The notes: generated by a model from the sequence alone, not told the origin. Numbered from the stretch's first letter, positions 26,982 to 37,603 are shown. The stretch is DNA of 64,000 nucleotides from Lelliottia amnigena (GCA_900635465.1 LR134135.1:3472001-3536000); one strand, 5' to 3'. Numbers and translations: made by a program.

Positions 26982-27876
26982 TATTCAAGAACTTTCCACG
27001 GCGAGAAGCATCGCGGAACGTGAAGTCGCGCGGACCATGCGCAAAGAGAAAATCAACGCCAGCATTCGCTACGTGATCCTGCTTTTCGTGGGTTTATTGA
27101 TGCTCTATCCGCTGGTCTGGATGTTCTCGGCGTCGTTTAAGCCGAACCATGAGATCTTCACCACCTTAAGCCTGTGGCCTGCAAACGCGACCTGGGACGG
27201 CTTTGTGAACGGCTGGAAAACCGGGACAGAATACAACTTCGGTCACTACATGCTGAATACGTTCAAGTATGTGATCCCGAAAGTCATTCTGACCATTATC
27301 TCTTCCACTATCGTGGCGTACGGCTTTGCGCGCTTCGAGATTCCGTGGAAGAAATTCTGGTTCGCCACGCTCATCACCACCATGCTGCTGCCGAGCACCG
27401 TACTGCTGATTCCTCAGTACCTGATGTTCCGCGAAATGGGCATGCTGAACAGCTATATGCCGCTGTACCTGCCGCTGGCGTTTGCCACCCAAGGGTTCTT
27501 CGTGTTCATGCTGATTCAGTTCTTGCGCGGTGTACCGCGTGATATGGAAGAAGCCGCACAGATCGATGGCTGTAACTCCTTGCAAGTGCTTTGGTACGTG
27601 GTGGTGCCGATTCTGAAACCGGCCATCATATCCGTCGCATTGTTCCAGTTCATGTGGTCAATGAACGACTTTATCGGGCCGCTGATTTATGTCTACAGCG
27701 TGGATAAATACCCGATTGCACTGGCTCTGAAAATGTCCATCGACGTCACCGAAGGTGCGCCGTGGAACGAAATTCTGGCAATGGCGAGCATCTCCATTCT
27801 GCCATCTATCATTGTCTTCTTCCTGGCACAGCGCTACTTCGTACAGGGCGTAACCAGCAGCGGAATTAAAGGTTAA
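26974..27876 (+). CDS. togN: Oligogalacturonide ABC transporter permease, TogN type
   Basis: From the ATG at 26974 (MADIQELSTARSIAEREVA), preceded by AAGGGAGG, the protein is 300 residues; an in-frame ATG at 26908 lies inside togM. It is a MalG-type permease with a cytoplasmic N-terminus, six helices (first YVILLFVGLLMLYPLVW) and the EAA loop DMEEAAQIDGCNSLQVLW. It pairs with TogM and TogA. Confidence 0.85.
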   Translation: MADIQELSTARSIAEREVARTMRKEKINASIRYVILLFVGLLMLYPLVWMFSASFKPNHEIFTTLSLWPANATWDGFVNGWKTGTEYNFGHYMLNTFKYVIPKVILTIISSTIVAYGFARFEIPWKKFWFATLITTMLLPSTVLLIPQYLMFREMGMLNSYMPLYLPLAFATQGFFVFMLIQFLRGVPRDMEEAAQIDGCNSLQVLWYVVVPILKPAIISVALFQFMWSMNDFIGPLIYVYSVDKYPIALALKMSIDVTEGAPWNEILAMASISILPSIIVFFLAQRYFVQGVTSSGIKG

Positions 27877-27888
27877 GAGGGAAATATC

Positions 27889-29016
27889 ATGGCTGAAGTT
27901 ATTTTCAACAAACTGGAAAAGGTTTACTCCAACGGCTTCAAAGCGGTACATGCTATCGACCTGAAAATCGCTGAAGGGGAATTCATGGTGATTGTCGGTC
28001 CGTCCGGCTGCGCCAAATCAACGACCCTGCGCATGCTGGCCGGGCTGGAAACCATCAGCGGTGGCGAAGTGCGCATCGGTGAGAAAATCGTGAACAACCT
28101 CGCGCCAAAAGAACGCGGGATTGCGATGGTGTTCCAGAACTATGCGCTGTATCCGCACATGACCGTGCGTGAAAACCTGGCCTTTGGCCTGAAGCTGAGC
28201 AAGCTGCCAAAAGCGCAGATCGAAGCGCAGGTTAACGAAGCGGCAAAAATCCTCGAGCTCGATGAGCTGCTGGATCGTCTGCCGCGTCAGCTTTCCGGTG
28301 GTCAGGCGCAGCGTGTGGCCGTAGGCCGTGCGATTGTGAAAAAACCCGATGTGTTCCTGTTCGATGAACCGCTGTCTAACCTGGATGCCAAGCTGCGTGC
28401 CTCGATGCGTATCCGTATCTCTGACCTGCACAAGCAGTTGAAGGCTTCCGGCAAGCCGGCTACCACGGTATACGTCACACACGACCAGACCGAAGCAATG
28501 ACCATGGGCGACCGCATCTGCGTGATGAAGCTCGGCCATATCATGCAGGTGGATACCCCGGATAACCTGTACCACAGACCGAAAAACATGTTCGTAGCCG
28601 GCTTTATTGGATCGCCAGAAATGAACATCCGTGCCAGCAAACTGGTGCAGCAGGACGGTCAGCTGTCTCTGACCATTGGCAACCAGACCATGCCGTTAAG
28701 CGCAGAGCTGAAAGAGAAAGTCGCCAGCTACGCCGATAAAGACATGTTCTACGGCATTCGCCCGGACTTTGTGTCGATCTCCGATGAGCCATTCGCGGAG
28801 GGAAGTTGCAGCGGCGAGATGGTTCGCGCTGAAAACATGGGACACGAATTCTTCGTTTACCTGAAAGTTGGCGAGTACGAACTGACTGCCCGAATTCCTT
28901 CCGATGAAGCTAAGCCTCTGATCAACAAGGGCCTTCACCGTAAGGTGTATTTTAAGTTCGACATGCATAAGTGTCATATCTTTGACGCGAAAACTGAACA
29001 GAACATCTCTCTCTAA
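27889..29016 (+). CDS. togA: Oligogalacturonide ABC transporter ATPase, TogA type
   Basis: This 375-residue MalK/UgpC-type ATPase has Walker A GPSGCAKST (Ala in place of the common Gly before Lys), signature LSGGQAQR, Walker B VFLFDEP, the switch His in VTHDQTEAM and a C-terminal MalK-like regulatory domain (from about residue 240). It powers TogMN. It lies 12 bases after togN. Such ATPases can serve more than one CUT1 permease. Confidence 0.88.
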   Translation: MAEVIFNKLEKVYSNGFKAVHAIDLKIAEGEFMVIVGPSGCAKSTTLRMLAGLETISGGEVRIGEKIVNNLAPKERGIAMVFQNYALYPHMTVRENLAFGLKLSKLPKAQIEAQVNEAAKILELDELLDRLPRQLSGGQAQRVAVGRAIVKKPDVFLFDEPLSNLDAKLRASMRIRISDLHKQLKASGKPATTVYVTHDQTEAMTMGDRICVMKLGHIMQVDTPDNLYHRPKNMFVAGFIGSPEMNIRASKLVQQDGQLSLTIGNQTMPLSAELKEKVASYADKDMFYGIRPDFVSISDEPFAEGSCSGEMVRAENMGHEFFVYLKVGEYELTARIPSDEAKPLINKGLHRKVYFKFDMHKCHIFDAKTEQNISL

Positions 29017-29030
29017 ATGGAGTTATAAAA

Positions 29031-30317
29031 ATGAAAAAAGTGCTTTTAAGCGCAGCAATCTCCGCTACCCTGGGCCTTACCGCGCTACCATCAATGGCGC
29101 AAGATGTTGATTTACGTATGTCCTGGTGGGGGGGCAATGGCCGTCATCAGGTGACGCTGAAGGCGTTAGAAGAGTTCCATAAACAGAACCCTGACATTAA
29201 CGTCAAAGCAGAATACACCGGTTGGGACGGTCACTTGTCCCGTCTGACCACGCAAATCGCGGGCGGCACAGAGCCGGACGTGATGCAGACCAACTGGAAC
29301 TGGCTGCCAATTTTCTCGAAAAATGGCGACGGTTTCTACGATCTGAACAAAATGAAAGACGTGATCGACTTAACGCAGTTTGATCCGAAAGAGCTGCAGT
29401 CCACCACGGTTAACGGCAAGCTGAACGGGATCCCAATCTCCGTGACGGCTCGCGTGTTCTACTTCAATGACGAGACCTGGAAAAAAGCGGGAGTTGAATA
29501 CCCGAAAACCTGGGACGCGTTGATGGCGGCGGGTAAAGCCTTCGAAAGCAAGCTGGGCAAACAGTATTACCCTGTGGTTCTGGAACACCAGGATACGCTG
29601 GCGCTGCTGAACTCTTACATGATTCAGAAATACAACATTCCTGCGGTTGATGAGAAAGCCAAAAAGTTCTCCTACACCAAAGAGCAGTGGGTTGAATTCT
29701 TCCAGACCTATAAAAATCTGGTGGATAGCCACGTGATGCCTGACACCAAATACTATGCGTCATTTGGTAAGAGCAACATGTATGAAATGAAGCCATGGAT
29801 TCAGGGTGAATGGGGCGGAACTTACATGTGGAACTCCACCATTAATAAGTATTCCGATAACCTGAAGCCACCAGCAAAACTGGAGCTGGGTAACTACCCA
29901 ATGCTGCCGGGTGCAACCGATGCGGGCCTGTTCTTTAAACCTGCACAGATGCTCTCTATCGGTAAAACGACCAAAAACCCAGAAGCCGCTGCAAAAGTGA
30001 TTAACTTCCTGCTGAACAGCAAAGAAGGCGTGCACACTCTGGGCCTTGAGCGCGGCGTACCATTAAGCAAAGTCGCGGTACAGTACCTGACTGAAGATGG
30101 CACCATCAAAGAGAGCGATCCGTCTGTTGCGGGTCTGCGCATGGCGCAATCTCTGCCAGCTAAACTCTCCGTGTCACCTTACTTTGACGATCCGCAGATC
30201 GTGGCGCAGTTTGGTACCTCTCTGCAGTACATCGACTATGGCCAGAAAACCGTAGAAGAGACCGCGGCAGACTTCCAGCGTCAGGCTGAACGTATCCTGA
30301 AACGCGCAATGCGCTAA
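29031..30317 (+). CDS. togB: Oligogalacturonide-binding periplasmic protein, TogB type
   Basis: The 428-residue protein has a Sec signal peptide (MKKVLLSAAISATLGLTALPSMAQD, cleavage after SMA near residue 23) and the fold of family 1 extracellular solute-binding proteins. The run LRMSWWGGNGRHQ opens the mature part. It would capture oligogalacturonides in the periplasm and hand them to TogMN. It is the last tog gene; a hairpin with T7 follows, before ogl. Confidence 0.85.
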   Translation: MKKVLLSAAISATLGLTALPSMAQDVDLRMSWWGGNGRHQVTLKALEEFHKQNPDINVKAEYTGWDGHLSRLTTQIAGGTEPDVMQTNWNWLPIFSKNGDGFYDLNKMKDVIDLTQFDPKELQSTTVNGKLNGIPISVTARVFYFNDETWKKAGVEYPKTWDALMAAGKAFESKLGKQYYPVVLEHQDTLALLNSYMIQKYNIPAVDEKAKKFSYTKEQWVEFFQTYKNLVDSHVMPDTKYYASFGKSNMYEMKPWIQGEWGGTYMWNSTINKYSDNLKPPAKLELGNYPMLPGATDAGLFFKPAQMLSIGKTTKNPEAAAKVINFLLNSKEGVHTLGLERGVPLSKVAVQYLTEDGTIKESDPSVAGLRMAQSLPAKLSVSPYFDDPQIVAQFGTSLQYIDYGQKTVEETAADFQRQAERILKRAMR

Positions 30318-30334
30318 TCATTCCGTCCGATCCC

Positions 30335-30367
30335 TACCCTGTCCCTTCGGTGGCAGGGTATTTTTTT
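30335..30367 (+). terminator. Terminator or attenuator between togB and the first ogl
   Basis: TACCCTG / CAGGGTA forms a seven-pair stem with a 12-base loop and is followed by seven T. The next gene starts only 16 bases later, so ogl is probably expressed by partial read-through. Confidence 0.8.
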
Positions 30368-30382
30368 ATCTGGAGAAACCCT

Positions 30383-31510
30383 ATGAAAGGCAAAATCATC
30401 CCACTGAATTTTCGCTCGCGTCTGGATACAGAAACCGGACACGAGGTGATACGGATGACGCCCCCGCACATCATTTGTCACCGTAATTATTTCTATCAAA
30501 AGTGTTTTACGCAGGACGGCAGCAAGATCATTTTTGGTGGCGCATTCGAAGGCCACTGGAATTACTACCTGTTAGATATTGAAAAACAACATGCAACCCA
30601 ACTGACCGAGGGCGCTGGCGATAATACCTTTGGCGGTTTTTTATCTGATGACGATAAATCTCTGTGGTATGTGAAAAACAGCCGTGAGCTGCGCCGGGTT
30701 GATCTCGAGAGTTTCGAAGAGCATGTGGTGTATGAAGTGGATGATGAGTGGGTGGCGTACGGCACCTGGGTCGCGAATTCTGATTGCACAAAACTGGTCG
30801 GAATCGAGATTAAAAAGAGCGACTGGCAGCCGCTGACAGACTGGAGCAAATTCCGCGAGTTTTACTTCACCCAGCCGGAATGCCGCCTCATTAACATCGA
30901 TTTATGCACGGGTGAACCGCGCGTGATTTTGCAAGAAAAACGCTGGCTAGGGCACCCCATTTATCGCCCGTTCGACGACAATACCGTCGCGTTTTGTCAC
31001 GAAGGACCGCGCGATGCGATTGATGCCCGTATGTGGTTGATCAACGAGGACGGTAGCAATCTGCGTAAGGTGCGCCAGCATGCGCCAGGTGAAAGCTTTA
31101 CTCATGAATTCTGGGTGCCGGACGGTTCCGCGCTGTATTACGTGGCGCATAAAGAAAACGATCCGCAGCGCTATCTGTTTAGCGCGGACCCTCACTCTCT
31201 CGACAACCGCCAGCTCATGGCGATCCCACCGTGCTCACATCTGATGAGCAATTTCGACGGGTCGCTGATTGTTGGCGACGGCGCGCCGCACAATACCGGC
31301 GATATCAGTCTGAACGATCCGTTTATTTGGGTGTTTGATATTGCGGCCGGAACGCAAAAAGCCGTTTGTCAGCACAACACGAGCTGGAAAGTGTTGGATG
31401 GCGATCGGCAGGTGACGCATCCGCACCCGTCGTTTTCACCGGACAATAAGTGGGTTCTGTATACGTCGGATGAGGAAGGGATGCCGGCACTTTATCTTTG
31501 CGCCGTCTGA
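30383..31510 (+). CDS. ogl: Oligogalacturonate lyase (PL22), copy 1
   Basis: From the ATG at 30383 (MKGKIIPLNFRSRLDTETG, after TCTGGAGAAACC) the product is 375 residues. Family PL22 features are all present: CHRNYFYQKCF, GHWNYYLLD, FTHEFWVPDG (the region of the catalytic histidine) and the metal-binding CSHLMSN and RQVTHPHPSF. The enzyme splits short oligogalacturonates into unsaturated galacturonate in the cytoplasm. It lies right behind togMNAB. It is more divergent from the Dickeya enzyme I remember than the second copy at 38018, and its C-terminus is shorter. Confidence 0.9.
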   Translation: MKGKIIPLNFRSRLDTETGHEVIRMTPPHIICHRNYFYQKCFTQDGSKIIFGGAFEGHWNYYLLDIEKQHATQLTEGAGDNTFGGFLSDDDKSLWYVKNSRELRRVDLESFEEHVVYEVDDEWVAYGTWVANSDCTKLVGIEIKKSDWQPLTDWSKFREFYFTQPECRLINIDLCTGEPRVILQEKRWLGHPIYRPFDDNTVAFCHEGPRDAIDARMWLINEDGSNLRKVRQHAPGESFTHEFWVPDGSALYYVAHKENDPQRYLFSADPHSLDNRQLMAIPPCSHLMSNFDGSLIVGDGAPHNTGDISLNDPFIWVFDIAAGTQKAVCQHNTSWKVLDGDRQVTHPHPSFSPDNKWVLYTSDEEGMPALYLCAV

Positions 31511-31717
31511 TGCCATCACTCCAGCCGTGATGTCAGAGATAGAACTCATCGATGACTTCTTTAACCCTACAGTGATGTGGCGAATTTTGTTTACATAGCG
31601 CTAATAGACTGAAATTAAATGAGAGATAACAACATCAGTTGGTGAGATTTTGACAATGAGAGGGGTGAATTATCTGTGGTGTCAGCATAATTTACGTTAT
31701 TGGTATCAGAAGAAGTT

Positions 31718-31746
31718 AAAAAAAGCGCCTGTGATGGCGCTTTTTT
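31718..31746. terminator. Terminator between ogl copy 1 and the acyltransferase gene
   Basis: A stem AAAGCGCC / GGCGCTTT with a TGTGAT loop has A7 before and T6 after. It lies seven bases past the acyltransferase stop and is also downstream of ogl, so it can work both ways. Confidence 0.82.
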
Positions 31747-31752
31747 ATTTTT

Positions 31753-33668
31753 TCACTTCAAGGCGCTTTTGAACATGGGTATGAGTTTTTTATTTCCTGT
31801 TTCACTTATATGATTGTCATCAAAATAAAGTGGTTGAAGATTTTCGCTTCCATAACACAACCCATCGTGACATAAATAATCGATAGGTTTTAAGATTTCT
31901 GCACTACAGCTTTTCGCTGCGTTTTTTTGAGCGTCTAAAATCAAGTGATTCCTTTCGATATACGACTGGACTGTTGTAAATATATCTTCTGGTGTTTTCC
32001 CCATCATCAAATCGTGTGATATACGTCTTGGGACATTCACGGGCATTTCAGGGATCGGATTCACCATGAAGACGTTATGACGCTTGCGTATTGCACACAC
32101 CATTTCAGAATAGGATTCTTTGAACAATTCATCATTTTTTTCTTTTGAATCAGTCCTGGAACCAAAATCAATTAATCCATTTTCAATGTAATGTGTGGAC
32201 CGGTTAACCAAAAAAACGGGAGTCTGCGAATTGAATTCTGACAAACGATTCAAAAGCTGTTGATTAAAGAGGCTACATCCTGGGTGGTCTTTAAGATCGC
32301 CAAACGCAATATTTGGGCATCCGGAATACGTAAGGCCAACGACTGACCCATTATCGCCTACCGCTGAAGCCAGCACTGTCGCTGTCGCCACCGCATGTGA
32401 ATCGCCAATAATAATAGCTTTGACAGGACCTGAACCATAGTGACTGATATGGGTTCTACTATCTTCACTGTAGTTTTTGTTGATTGCTTCAGAGGCGATT
32501 ACATCGACTCGGGGATTGGGATCGTTGGTTACTATCTGATTTTTAATGGCATATGAAGTCAAATAAAGACTTCCTGCAAAGACTACAGCCACCGTTAAAA
32601 GCGAAAGGTTGGAAATCCGGGCTAATGCGCTTCTTGCTGGGTTTTCGATAGTTTTCCATGAGAGAACACCAATAATAAACGATGCGATGAGTGCAAGACT
32701 TACCCAACGAACATCGTTGTTTACGTTGGCATAAACCAGCAATACCGCAAGGGGCCAGTGCCACAGGTAGACGGAGTACGAACTTAAACCGACCCAACTA
32801 ATATGACGATCTAACTGGGACGCCAATGTTTGGCTATTACAGATGATACACAGCATTGTGCTGGCAACAGGTATTACTGTAAATATGCCTGGCCAAGTCA
32901 CATTTTGATCTAATAAGAATGCACAAAGAATGATAGCAACAAGACCTGTTGCGGCACCAAAATTTCTGACAGTAGAACTCATCTTTGCGGTTAAGAAAAA
33001 ACTTAACCCGCCACACAACATTTCCCAGGCCCGGTACTGTAATAAATAAAACGTGGAAGAGTCAAATTCAGAGCTATGATAGACAGAAGAAGAAAATGAC
33101 AAAACAGCAAGCGCCAAAAATACATATGGCAATGATTTCGCTTTTTTTATTTTCACTAAAAAAACAATTAAAAGCGGCAATAGCAAATAGAATTGCCATT
33201 CCACTGAGAGTGACCATGTGTGAAGAAACCAATTCTCATGGGAGTCACCGGCGAAATAATCCCCTGATTCTTTATTTAACCTGATGTTTGAAATAAATAA
33301 TACGACGTACCAACGTAGTTCCCGAGTTTTCTGTATTCGACTGTTGGCAACCAGTACCAAAATGCAAGCATCAGCGTGATAGTCACGACAAATAGTGCCG
33401 GAACTATCCGTCTGAATCTGGCTGAGTAAAAAGATATGAATGAAAAATCTCCCTTGATGGCATTTTTTGTGATTATTGATGTCATCAAGTAGCCGGAGAT
33501 AACAAAGAAAATGTCAACACCTATAAATCCACCTGGTAGCAACTTTGGCACGAAGTGGTAAAAAACAACGGATAAAATGGCCAGCCCACGTAATAAATTT
33601 ATATCGTGGCGAAAATTTACTTTCTCTGTGGATTTATCGCTTGCTAACGATATTGTTATATTACTCAT
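31753..33668 (-). pseudogene. OafA-type acyltransferase with SGNH domain, broken by a frameshift
   Basis: The reading starts at 33668 (MSNITISLASDKSTEK) with acyltransferase-3 motifs (FRHDINLLRGLAILSV, GGFIGVDIFFVISGY) and stops at 33276. The rest continues in another frame (LFISNIRLNKESGDYF, HTWSLSVEWQFYLL) to 31753. One missing base near 33312-33320 joins them as VGTS-Y-LFISNIRL, giving about 638 residues. The N-terminal part has some ten membrane helices; the C-terminal part is an SGNH hydrolase-like domain (IIGDSHAVA, DDNHISETG). Such proteins O-acetylate O-antigen or other glycans. The frames overlap over 33276-33360. It may be inactive, or the sequence may carry an error. A low-GC look suggests transfer. 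Confidence 0.8.
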
Positions 33669-33686
33669 TGGAATTCCAGGAAACAT

Positions 33687-34115
33687 GAATATTTAATCTT
33701 AATCTCTTCAACATCTGATACACATAATGTTCGAAATAGGTTAAGAGCCCAGCATTGTATAAGTTAGCAAGCCTTAATGCTAGGGCGTCATGTTCCCTTC
33801 CGGGGGGTGAGAATGATGTGCTACATGAAGATCGCAAATCCGCGGGGATCTCTGCTCTGTTTATGTCTCGCAGGATAGACGCAAGAATGCCGTTGATAAA
33901 AACATAAGCACCTGTTTCAGCAGAGACGATAAGGATTAGGGTGTCCCCATCTAAGCCGTCGACTGTCGGCGGATGTTCACGCCCTGCCTTAGCTCAAGTC
34001 CAAACGCTTAAAATGTAAGGGGCCGTTTCGGCGCTATCCTGGCCTGACCGCAGTTCTCTAAGGTTTTATGCGGGTCTTTGCTTTGTTATTCCACAGGGAG
34101 AGGGAGTAAACACTA
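33687..34115. other. Gap of 429 bases without a recognisable gene
   Basis: This stretch between the acyltransferase start and the araE terminator has no frame I can support on either strand. It probably contains the acyltransferase promoter at its left edge. The rest resembles decayed sequence, and nothing identifiable was found. Confidence 0.5.
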
Positions 34116-34139
34116 AAACGGCAACCGACGTTGCCGTTT
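34116..34139 (-). terminator. Terminator of araE
   Basis: AAACGGCAAC / GTTGCCGTTT is a 10-pair stem with a four-base loop, ending in TTTT on the minus strand, 31 bases past the araE stop. Confidence 0.8.
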
Positions 34140-34169
34140 CGCTTTTGCCTTAGGCGAAGGAGCGGAAAA

Positions 34170-35585
34170 TTACACGCCGATATTGCGTAACTTCTCTCCA
34201 GACATCAGCCTGCGCTCGATATGTTCCAGCGTAACGTTTTTGGTTTCAGGAATTAACCAGAACGTGATCCCAATAAATACCACGTTGAGCGCGGTATAGA
34301 GCCAAAACGTTCCCGCAGCGCCAATAGCATCGAGCAAGGTCAGGAAAGTCGCGCCGATAATCATATTCGACACCCAGTTGGTGGTGGTCGAACAGGTGAT
34401 ACCAAAATCGCGGCACTTCAGCGGCTGAATTTCAGAGCACAAGATCCATACCACCGGCGCGGCGCTCATCGCATAACCCGCAATACACATCATCGTCATC
34501 CCAACGGACAGCCAGGAGAGACTGCTCGACGCCGTGCCATTATCAAACTGCATCAGGCAATAGCCGAGAATCAACGTGCCGATCGCCATGACGCTGAAAC
34601 CAATTTTCAGCGCGGGTTTACGCCCAGCTTTATCCACGGTAAAGACCGCAATAAAGGTCGCGAACATAAAGGTCAGCCCCACCACCAGCGTGGCGATCAT
34701 CTGCTGCTCGGTCGTGGTGAATCCGGCCATTTTGAAGATACGCGGCGCGTAATACATGATGATATTCATACCGGTAAACTGCTGCATCGCCTGCAACAAC
34801 ATGCCGAGAAACACCGCGCGGCGCACGTTACGGTTCGCCTTAAACAGTGCAAAACCGCCCTGCTTTAGCTTCAGGCTTTCGCGAATTTCATTCAGCTCTT
34901 CGCGCGCTTTTTCCGATGTGTCGCGCAGCATACGCAGCACCTCTTCCGCCTCAACGTGACGCCCTTTTTGCGCCAACCAACGCGGACTGTTCGGTAAAAA
35001 AATCACCAACACCATCAGCAGAACAGCAGGGAGCGCCAGTACGCCAAGCATCGCGCGCCAGTTGCCGCTATAGCTGAAATACGTGTCCGACAGGAACGCC
35101 AGCACAATCCCGAGCGTGACCATCAGTTGGTACATGCTGATCATTTTGCCGCGCACATTTTCACTCGCCATCTCAGAGAGATAAAGCGGTGCCGTGTACG
35201 ACGCGATGCCAACAGCCACGCCAAGCAACACGCGTGACAGCAATAGGGCTTCAATACCTGTCGCAAACGCCGAGCCTAACGATCCGGCGACAAACAAAAT
35301 CGCCCCCACCATCAGGCTGTATTTTCGGCCCAGTTTGAACGAGAGCCAGCCGTTGAACAGCGCGCCCAGCGCCGCGCCCAGCATCATACTGCTCACCACC
35401 CACTCCTGCAGGCGATTACTGAGCGTAAAGTGATCGGTAATAAACGGTAACGCACCGGCAATCACGCCGATATCCAGGCCAAACAGCAAACCCGCTACCG
35501 CAGCAGAGATCGAGACGAACTGGTTCATTCTGCGGGTATCGCGCAGCGCGCGGGGCATTAAGAGTGAGTCATTAAATGATGTCAT
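34170..35585 (-). CDS. araE: Arabinose:proton symporter AraE
   Basis: The 471-residue sugar-porter protein (E. coli 472) has 12 helices with the family motifs [37 protein letters not shown] and [12 protein letters not shown]. It imports L-arabinose with protons across the inner membrane. The second half is nearly identical to the E. coli protein as I remember it. It is a single gene with its own terminator. The region upstream has a plausible AraC half-site and a CRP-like site. In E. coli it lies directly after ygeA; here about 10 kb of pectin-related genes separates them. Confidence 0.95.
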   Translation of the reverse strand: MTSFNDSLLMPRALRDTRRMNQFVSISAAVAGLLFGLDIGVIAGALPFITDHFTLSNRLQEWVVSSMMLGAALGALFNGWLSFKLGRKYSLMVGAILFVAGSLGSAFATGIEALLLSRVLLGVAVGIASYTAPLYLSEMASENVRGKMISMYQLMVTLGIVLAFLSDTYFSYSGNWRAMLGVLALPAVLLMVLVIFLPNSPRWLAQKGRHVEAEEVLRMLRDTSEKAREELNEIRESLKLKQGGFALFKANRNVRRAVFLGMLLQAMQQFTGMNIIMYYAPRIFKMAGFTTTEQQMIATLVVGLTFMFATFIAVFTVDKAGRKPALKIGFSVMAIGTLILGYCLMQFDNGTASSSLSWLSVGMTMMCIAGYAMSAAPVVWILCSEIQPLKCRDFGITCSTTTNWVSNMIIGATFLTLLDAIGAAGTFWLYTALNVVFIGITFWLIPETKNVTLEHIERRLMSGEKLRNIGV

Positions 35586-35851
35586 TATTTCCAGCCATAA
35601 CAGCGTAAGACGTTTACTGAAATTACGAGAAAGCGCGATAAAGTGTCAGGTCTTATAACGCGAAGATATGGATTATTGGGTTGTCAGGCATCGTTTTGTG
35701 ATGGATATTCCAATTTAAACTTTTAATGAATAATCATCATTTAATATTAACTCTATAATTTATAAGAAATATAAATGTGATCGCTATCATCACAAGGGAT
35801 ATTTCTATGGATTTTCTTATTTTCGCCATATGGACAATGACGAAATTGAGA
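35586..35851 (-). promoter_or_regulatory. araE control region with possible AraC and CRP sites
   Basis: On the minus strand TCCATA (plus strand 35667-35672), preceded by a weak TAGC box, resembles one AraC half-site spanning 35667-35683. TGTGATGGATATTCCA at 35697-35712 has a perfect left and weak right CRP half-site. The remaining AT-rich stretch to 35851 holds no gene that I can support. Confidence 0.45.
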
Positions 35852-35882
35852 CAAAAAAAACCTCCGCGCCAGGCAGAGGTTT
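35852..35882 (-). terminator. Terminator of kduD
   Basis: On the minus strand AACCTCTGCC to GAGGTT forms a stem of six pairs, followed by eight T, 18 bases past the kduD stop. Confidence 0.8.
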
Positions 35883-35899
35883 CTCGATGAAAGCGAAGA

Positions 35900-36661
35900 T
35901 TAACGCGCCAGCCAGCCACCATCGACAGCAACGGTATAGCCGTTGATATAGTCAGATGCCGGAGACGCCAGGAACACAATCGGTCCCATCAGGTCGCTTG
36001 GCAGACCCCAACGGCCCGCAGGGATACGCTCAAGAATGGCCGCACTACGCTCTTCGTCGGCACGCAGCTGCTGGGTGTTGTTTGTTGCCATGTAACCCGG
36101 TGCAATCGCGTTGACGTTGATATTGTGCTGCGCCCACTCGTTCGCCAGCAGACGGGTCACGCCCATGACTGCGCTTTTGGAAGCGGTGTAAGACGGCACG
36201 CGGATGCCACCCTGGAAGGAGAGCATAGACGCGATATTGATGATCTTGCCGCCATTACCCTGAGCGATAAAGTGCTTCGCTGCCGCCTGGGACATAAAGA
36301 ACACGCTCTTAATGTTCAGGTTCATGACGTCGTCCCAGTCACGCTCGCTGAAGTTGATTGCGTCTTCACGACGAATCAGACCCGCGTTGTTAACCAGCAC
36401 ATCGATATGACCAAACTCTGCCACCGCGCGCTCCAGCAGTTCCGGGATCGCGTCGATTTTACGCAGGTCGGCAGTCAGGCTCAGGAAGCGACGGCCCAGC
36501 GCAGTCACGCGCTCAATAGTTTCAGTCGGCTCAACAATATTGATACCGACGATATCGCAGCCCGCTTCAGCCAGACCTAACGCCATACCCTGGCCAAGAC
36601 CCGTGTCACAGCCCGTCACTACCGCGACTTTACCTTGCAGAGAAAATGCATCCAGAATCAT
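35900..36661 (-). CDS. kduD: 2-keto-3-deoxy-gluconate / 5-keto-4-deoxyuronate pathway dehydrogenase KduD
   Basis: The 253-residue short-chain dehydrogenase has the E. coli KduD length. The nucleotide-binding GCDTGLGQG is at residues 17-25, the NAG motif in LVNNAGLI, and the catalytic Ser and Tyr-Lys in IASML and YTASKSAV. It reduces 2,5-diketo-3-deoxygluconate to 2-keto-3-deoxygluconate with NADH. It follows kduI on the same strand after 63 bases, so the two form an operon with a terminator after kduD. Confidence 0.95.
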   Translation of the reverse strand: MILDAFSLQGKVAVVTGCDTGLGQGMALGLAEAGCDIVGINIVEPTETIERVTALGRRFLSLTADLRKIDAIPELLERAVAEFGHIDVLVNNAGLIRREDAINFSERDWDDVMNLNIKSVFFMSQAAAKHFIAQGNGGKIINIASMLSFQGGIRVPSYTASKSAVMGVTRLLANEWAQHNINVNAIAPGYMATNNTQQLRADEERSAAILERIPAGRWGLPSDLMGPIVFLASPASDYINGYTVAVDGGWLAR

Positions 36662-36724
36662 TTTTATTCCTTAATCTTTCAGCGCCTGTCACGGACAGGC
36701 AGGGTTATGCTTAACTGCCCGCGA

Positions 36725-37561
36725 CTAGCGCAGATCTTTAACAGCAACGTGGTCCATGTCATCGAAGACCTGGTTTTCACCGACCATACCCCAGATGAAG
36801 GTATAGGCTTTGGTTCCAACGCCGGAGTGAATCGACCAGCTTGGTGAAATCACAGCTTGCTCGTTGTGCATCACAAGGTGGCGAGTTTCCTGGGGTTGTC
36901 CCATCATGTGGAAAACGCAGGCGTCTTCGTCCATGTTGAAATAGAAGTACACTTCCATGCGGCGCTCATGGGTATGGCACGGCATGGTGTTCCAGAGGTT
37001 GCCCGGATCCAGCTCTGTCAGACCCATACTGAGCTGGCAGGTTTCCAGCACATCCGGAACAAAATATTTGTTGATGGTGCGACGGTTGCTGGTGAGGTTG
37101 TCGCCCAGCGTGACCGGCGCAACGTCTGCAGGGGTCACTTTTTTGGTCGGATAAGTCATGTGAGCAGGTGCACAGTTGTAGTAGAACTTCGCAGGCTTGC
37201 TGCTCTCTACGCTGGCAAACACCACTTCCTGCGCGCCTTTGCCGACGTACAGCGCATCGCGATGGCCAATCTCAAAGCACTGACCGTCAACCGTAATCGT
37301 GCCTGGGCCACCAATATTGATCACACCGAGTTCGCGGCGTTCCAGGAAATAGCTGACGCCGAGCTGTTTGCCCACTTCGCCACCGACTGACACCGTTTTT
37401 GCCACCGGCATGATGCCGCCAACAATGATGCGATCAATGTGGCTGTACACCATGGTGTACTCATCGGCAACAAACACCTTCTCAACCAAAAATTCATTGC
37501 GCAGCTGCTGAGTATCCAGCGTTTTAGCATGCGCGCTGTGGATGCTTTGTCTGACGTCCAC
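36725..37561 (-). CDS. kduI: 5-keto-4-deoxyuronate isomerase KduI
   Basis: The GTG at 37561 is the likely start. It is preceded by GGAGGTAAAT and gives 278 residues as in E. coli ([20 protein letters not shown]), while the ATG at 37573 overlaps that ribosome site. KduI is a zinc-dependent bicupin; the metal ligands are in [14 protein letters not shown], with a later His in WSIHSGVG. It isomerises 5-keto-4-deoxyuronate, delivered by KdgF, to 2,5-diketo-3-deoxygluconate for KduD. The divergent region upstream has KdgR-type boxes. Confidence 0.95.
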   Translation of the reverse strand: MDVRQSIHSAHAKTLDTQQLRNEFLVEKVFVADEYTMVYSHIDRIIVGGIMPVAKTVSVGGEVGKQLGVSYFLERRELGVINIGGPGTITVDGQCFEIGHRDALYVGKGAQEVVFASVESSKPAKFYYNCAPAHMTYPTKKVTPADVAPVTLGDNLTSNRRTINKYFVPDVLETCQLSMGLTELDPGNLWNTMPCHTHERRMEVYFYFNMDEDACVFHMMGQPQETRHLVMHNEQAVISPSWSIHSGVGTKAYTFIWGMVGENQVFDDMDHVAVKDLR

Positions 37562-37603
37562 ATTTACCTCCAAATGATCGTGCCCGAAGGCCTGGAAAAT
37601 TAA

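Noticed and set aside
33276..33360. Programmed -1 frameshifting in the acyltransferase gene
   Set aside because: The frame direction would suit -1, but no X-XXY-YYZ heptamer with a strong downstream structure is seen; an ordinary indel is simpler.
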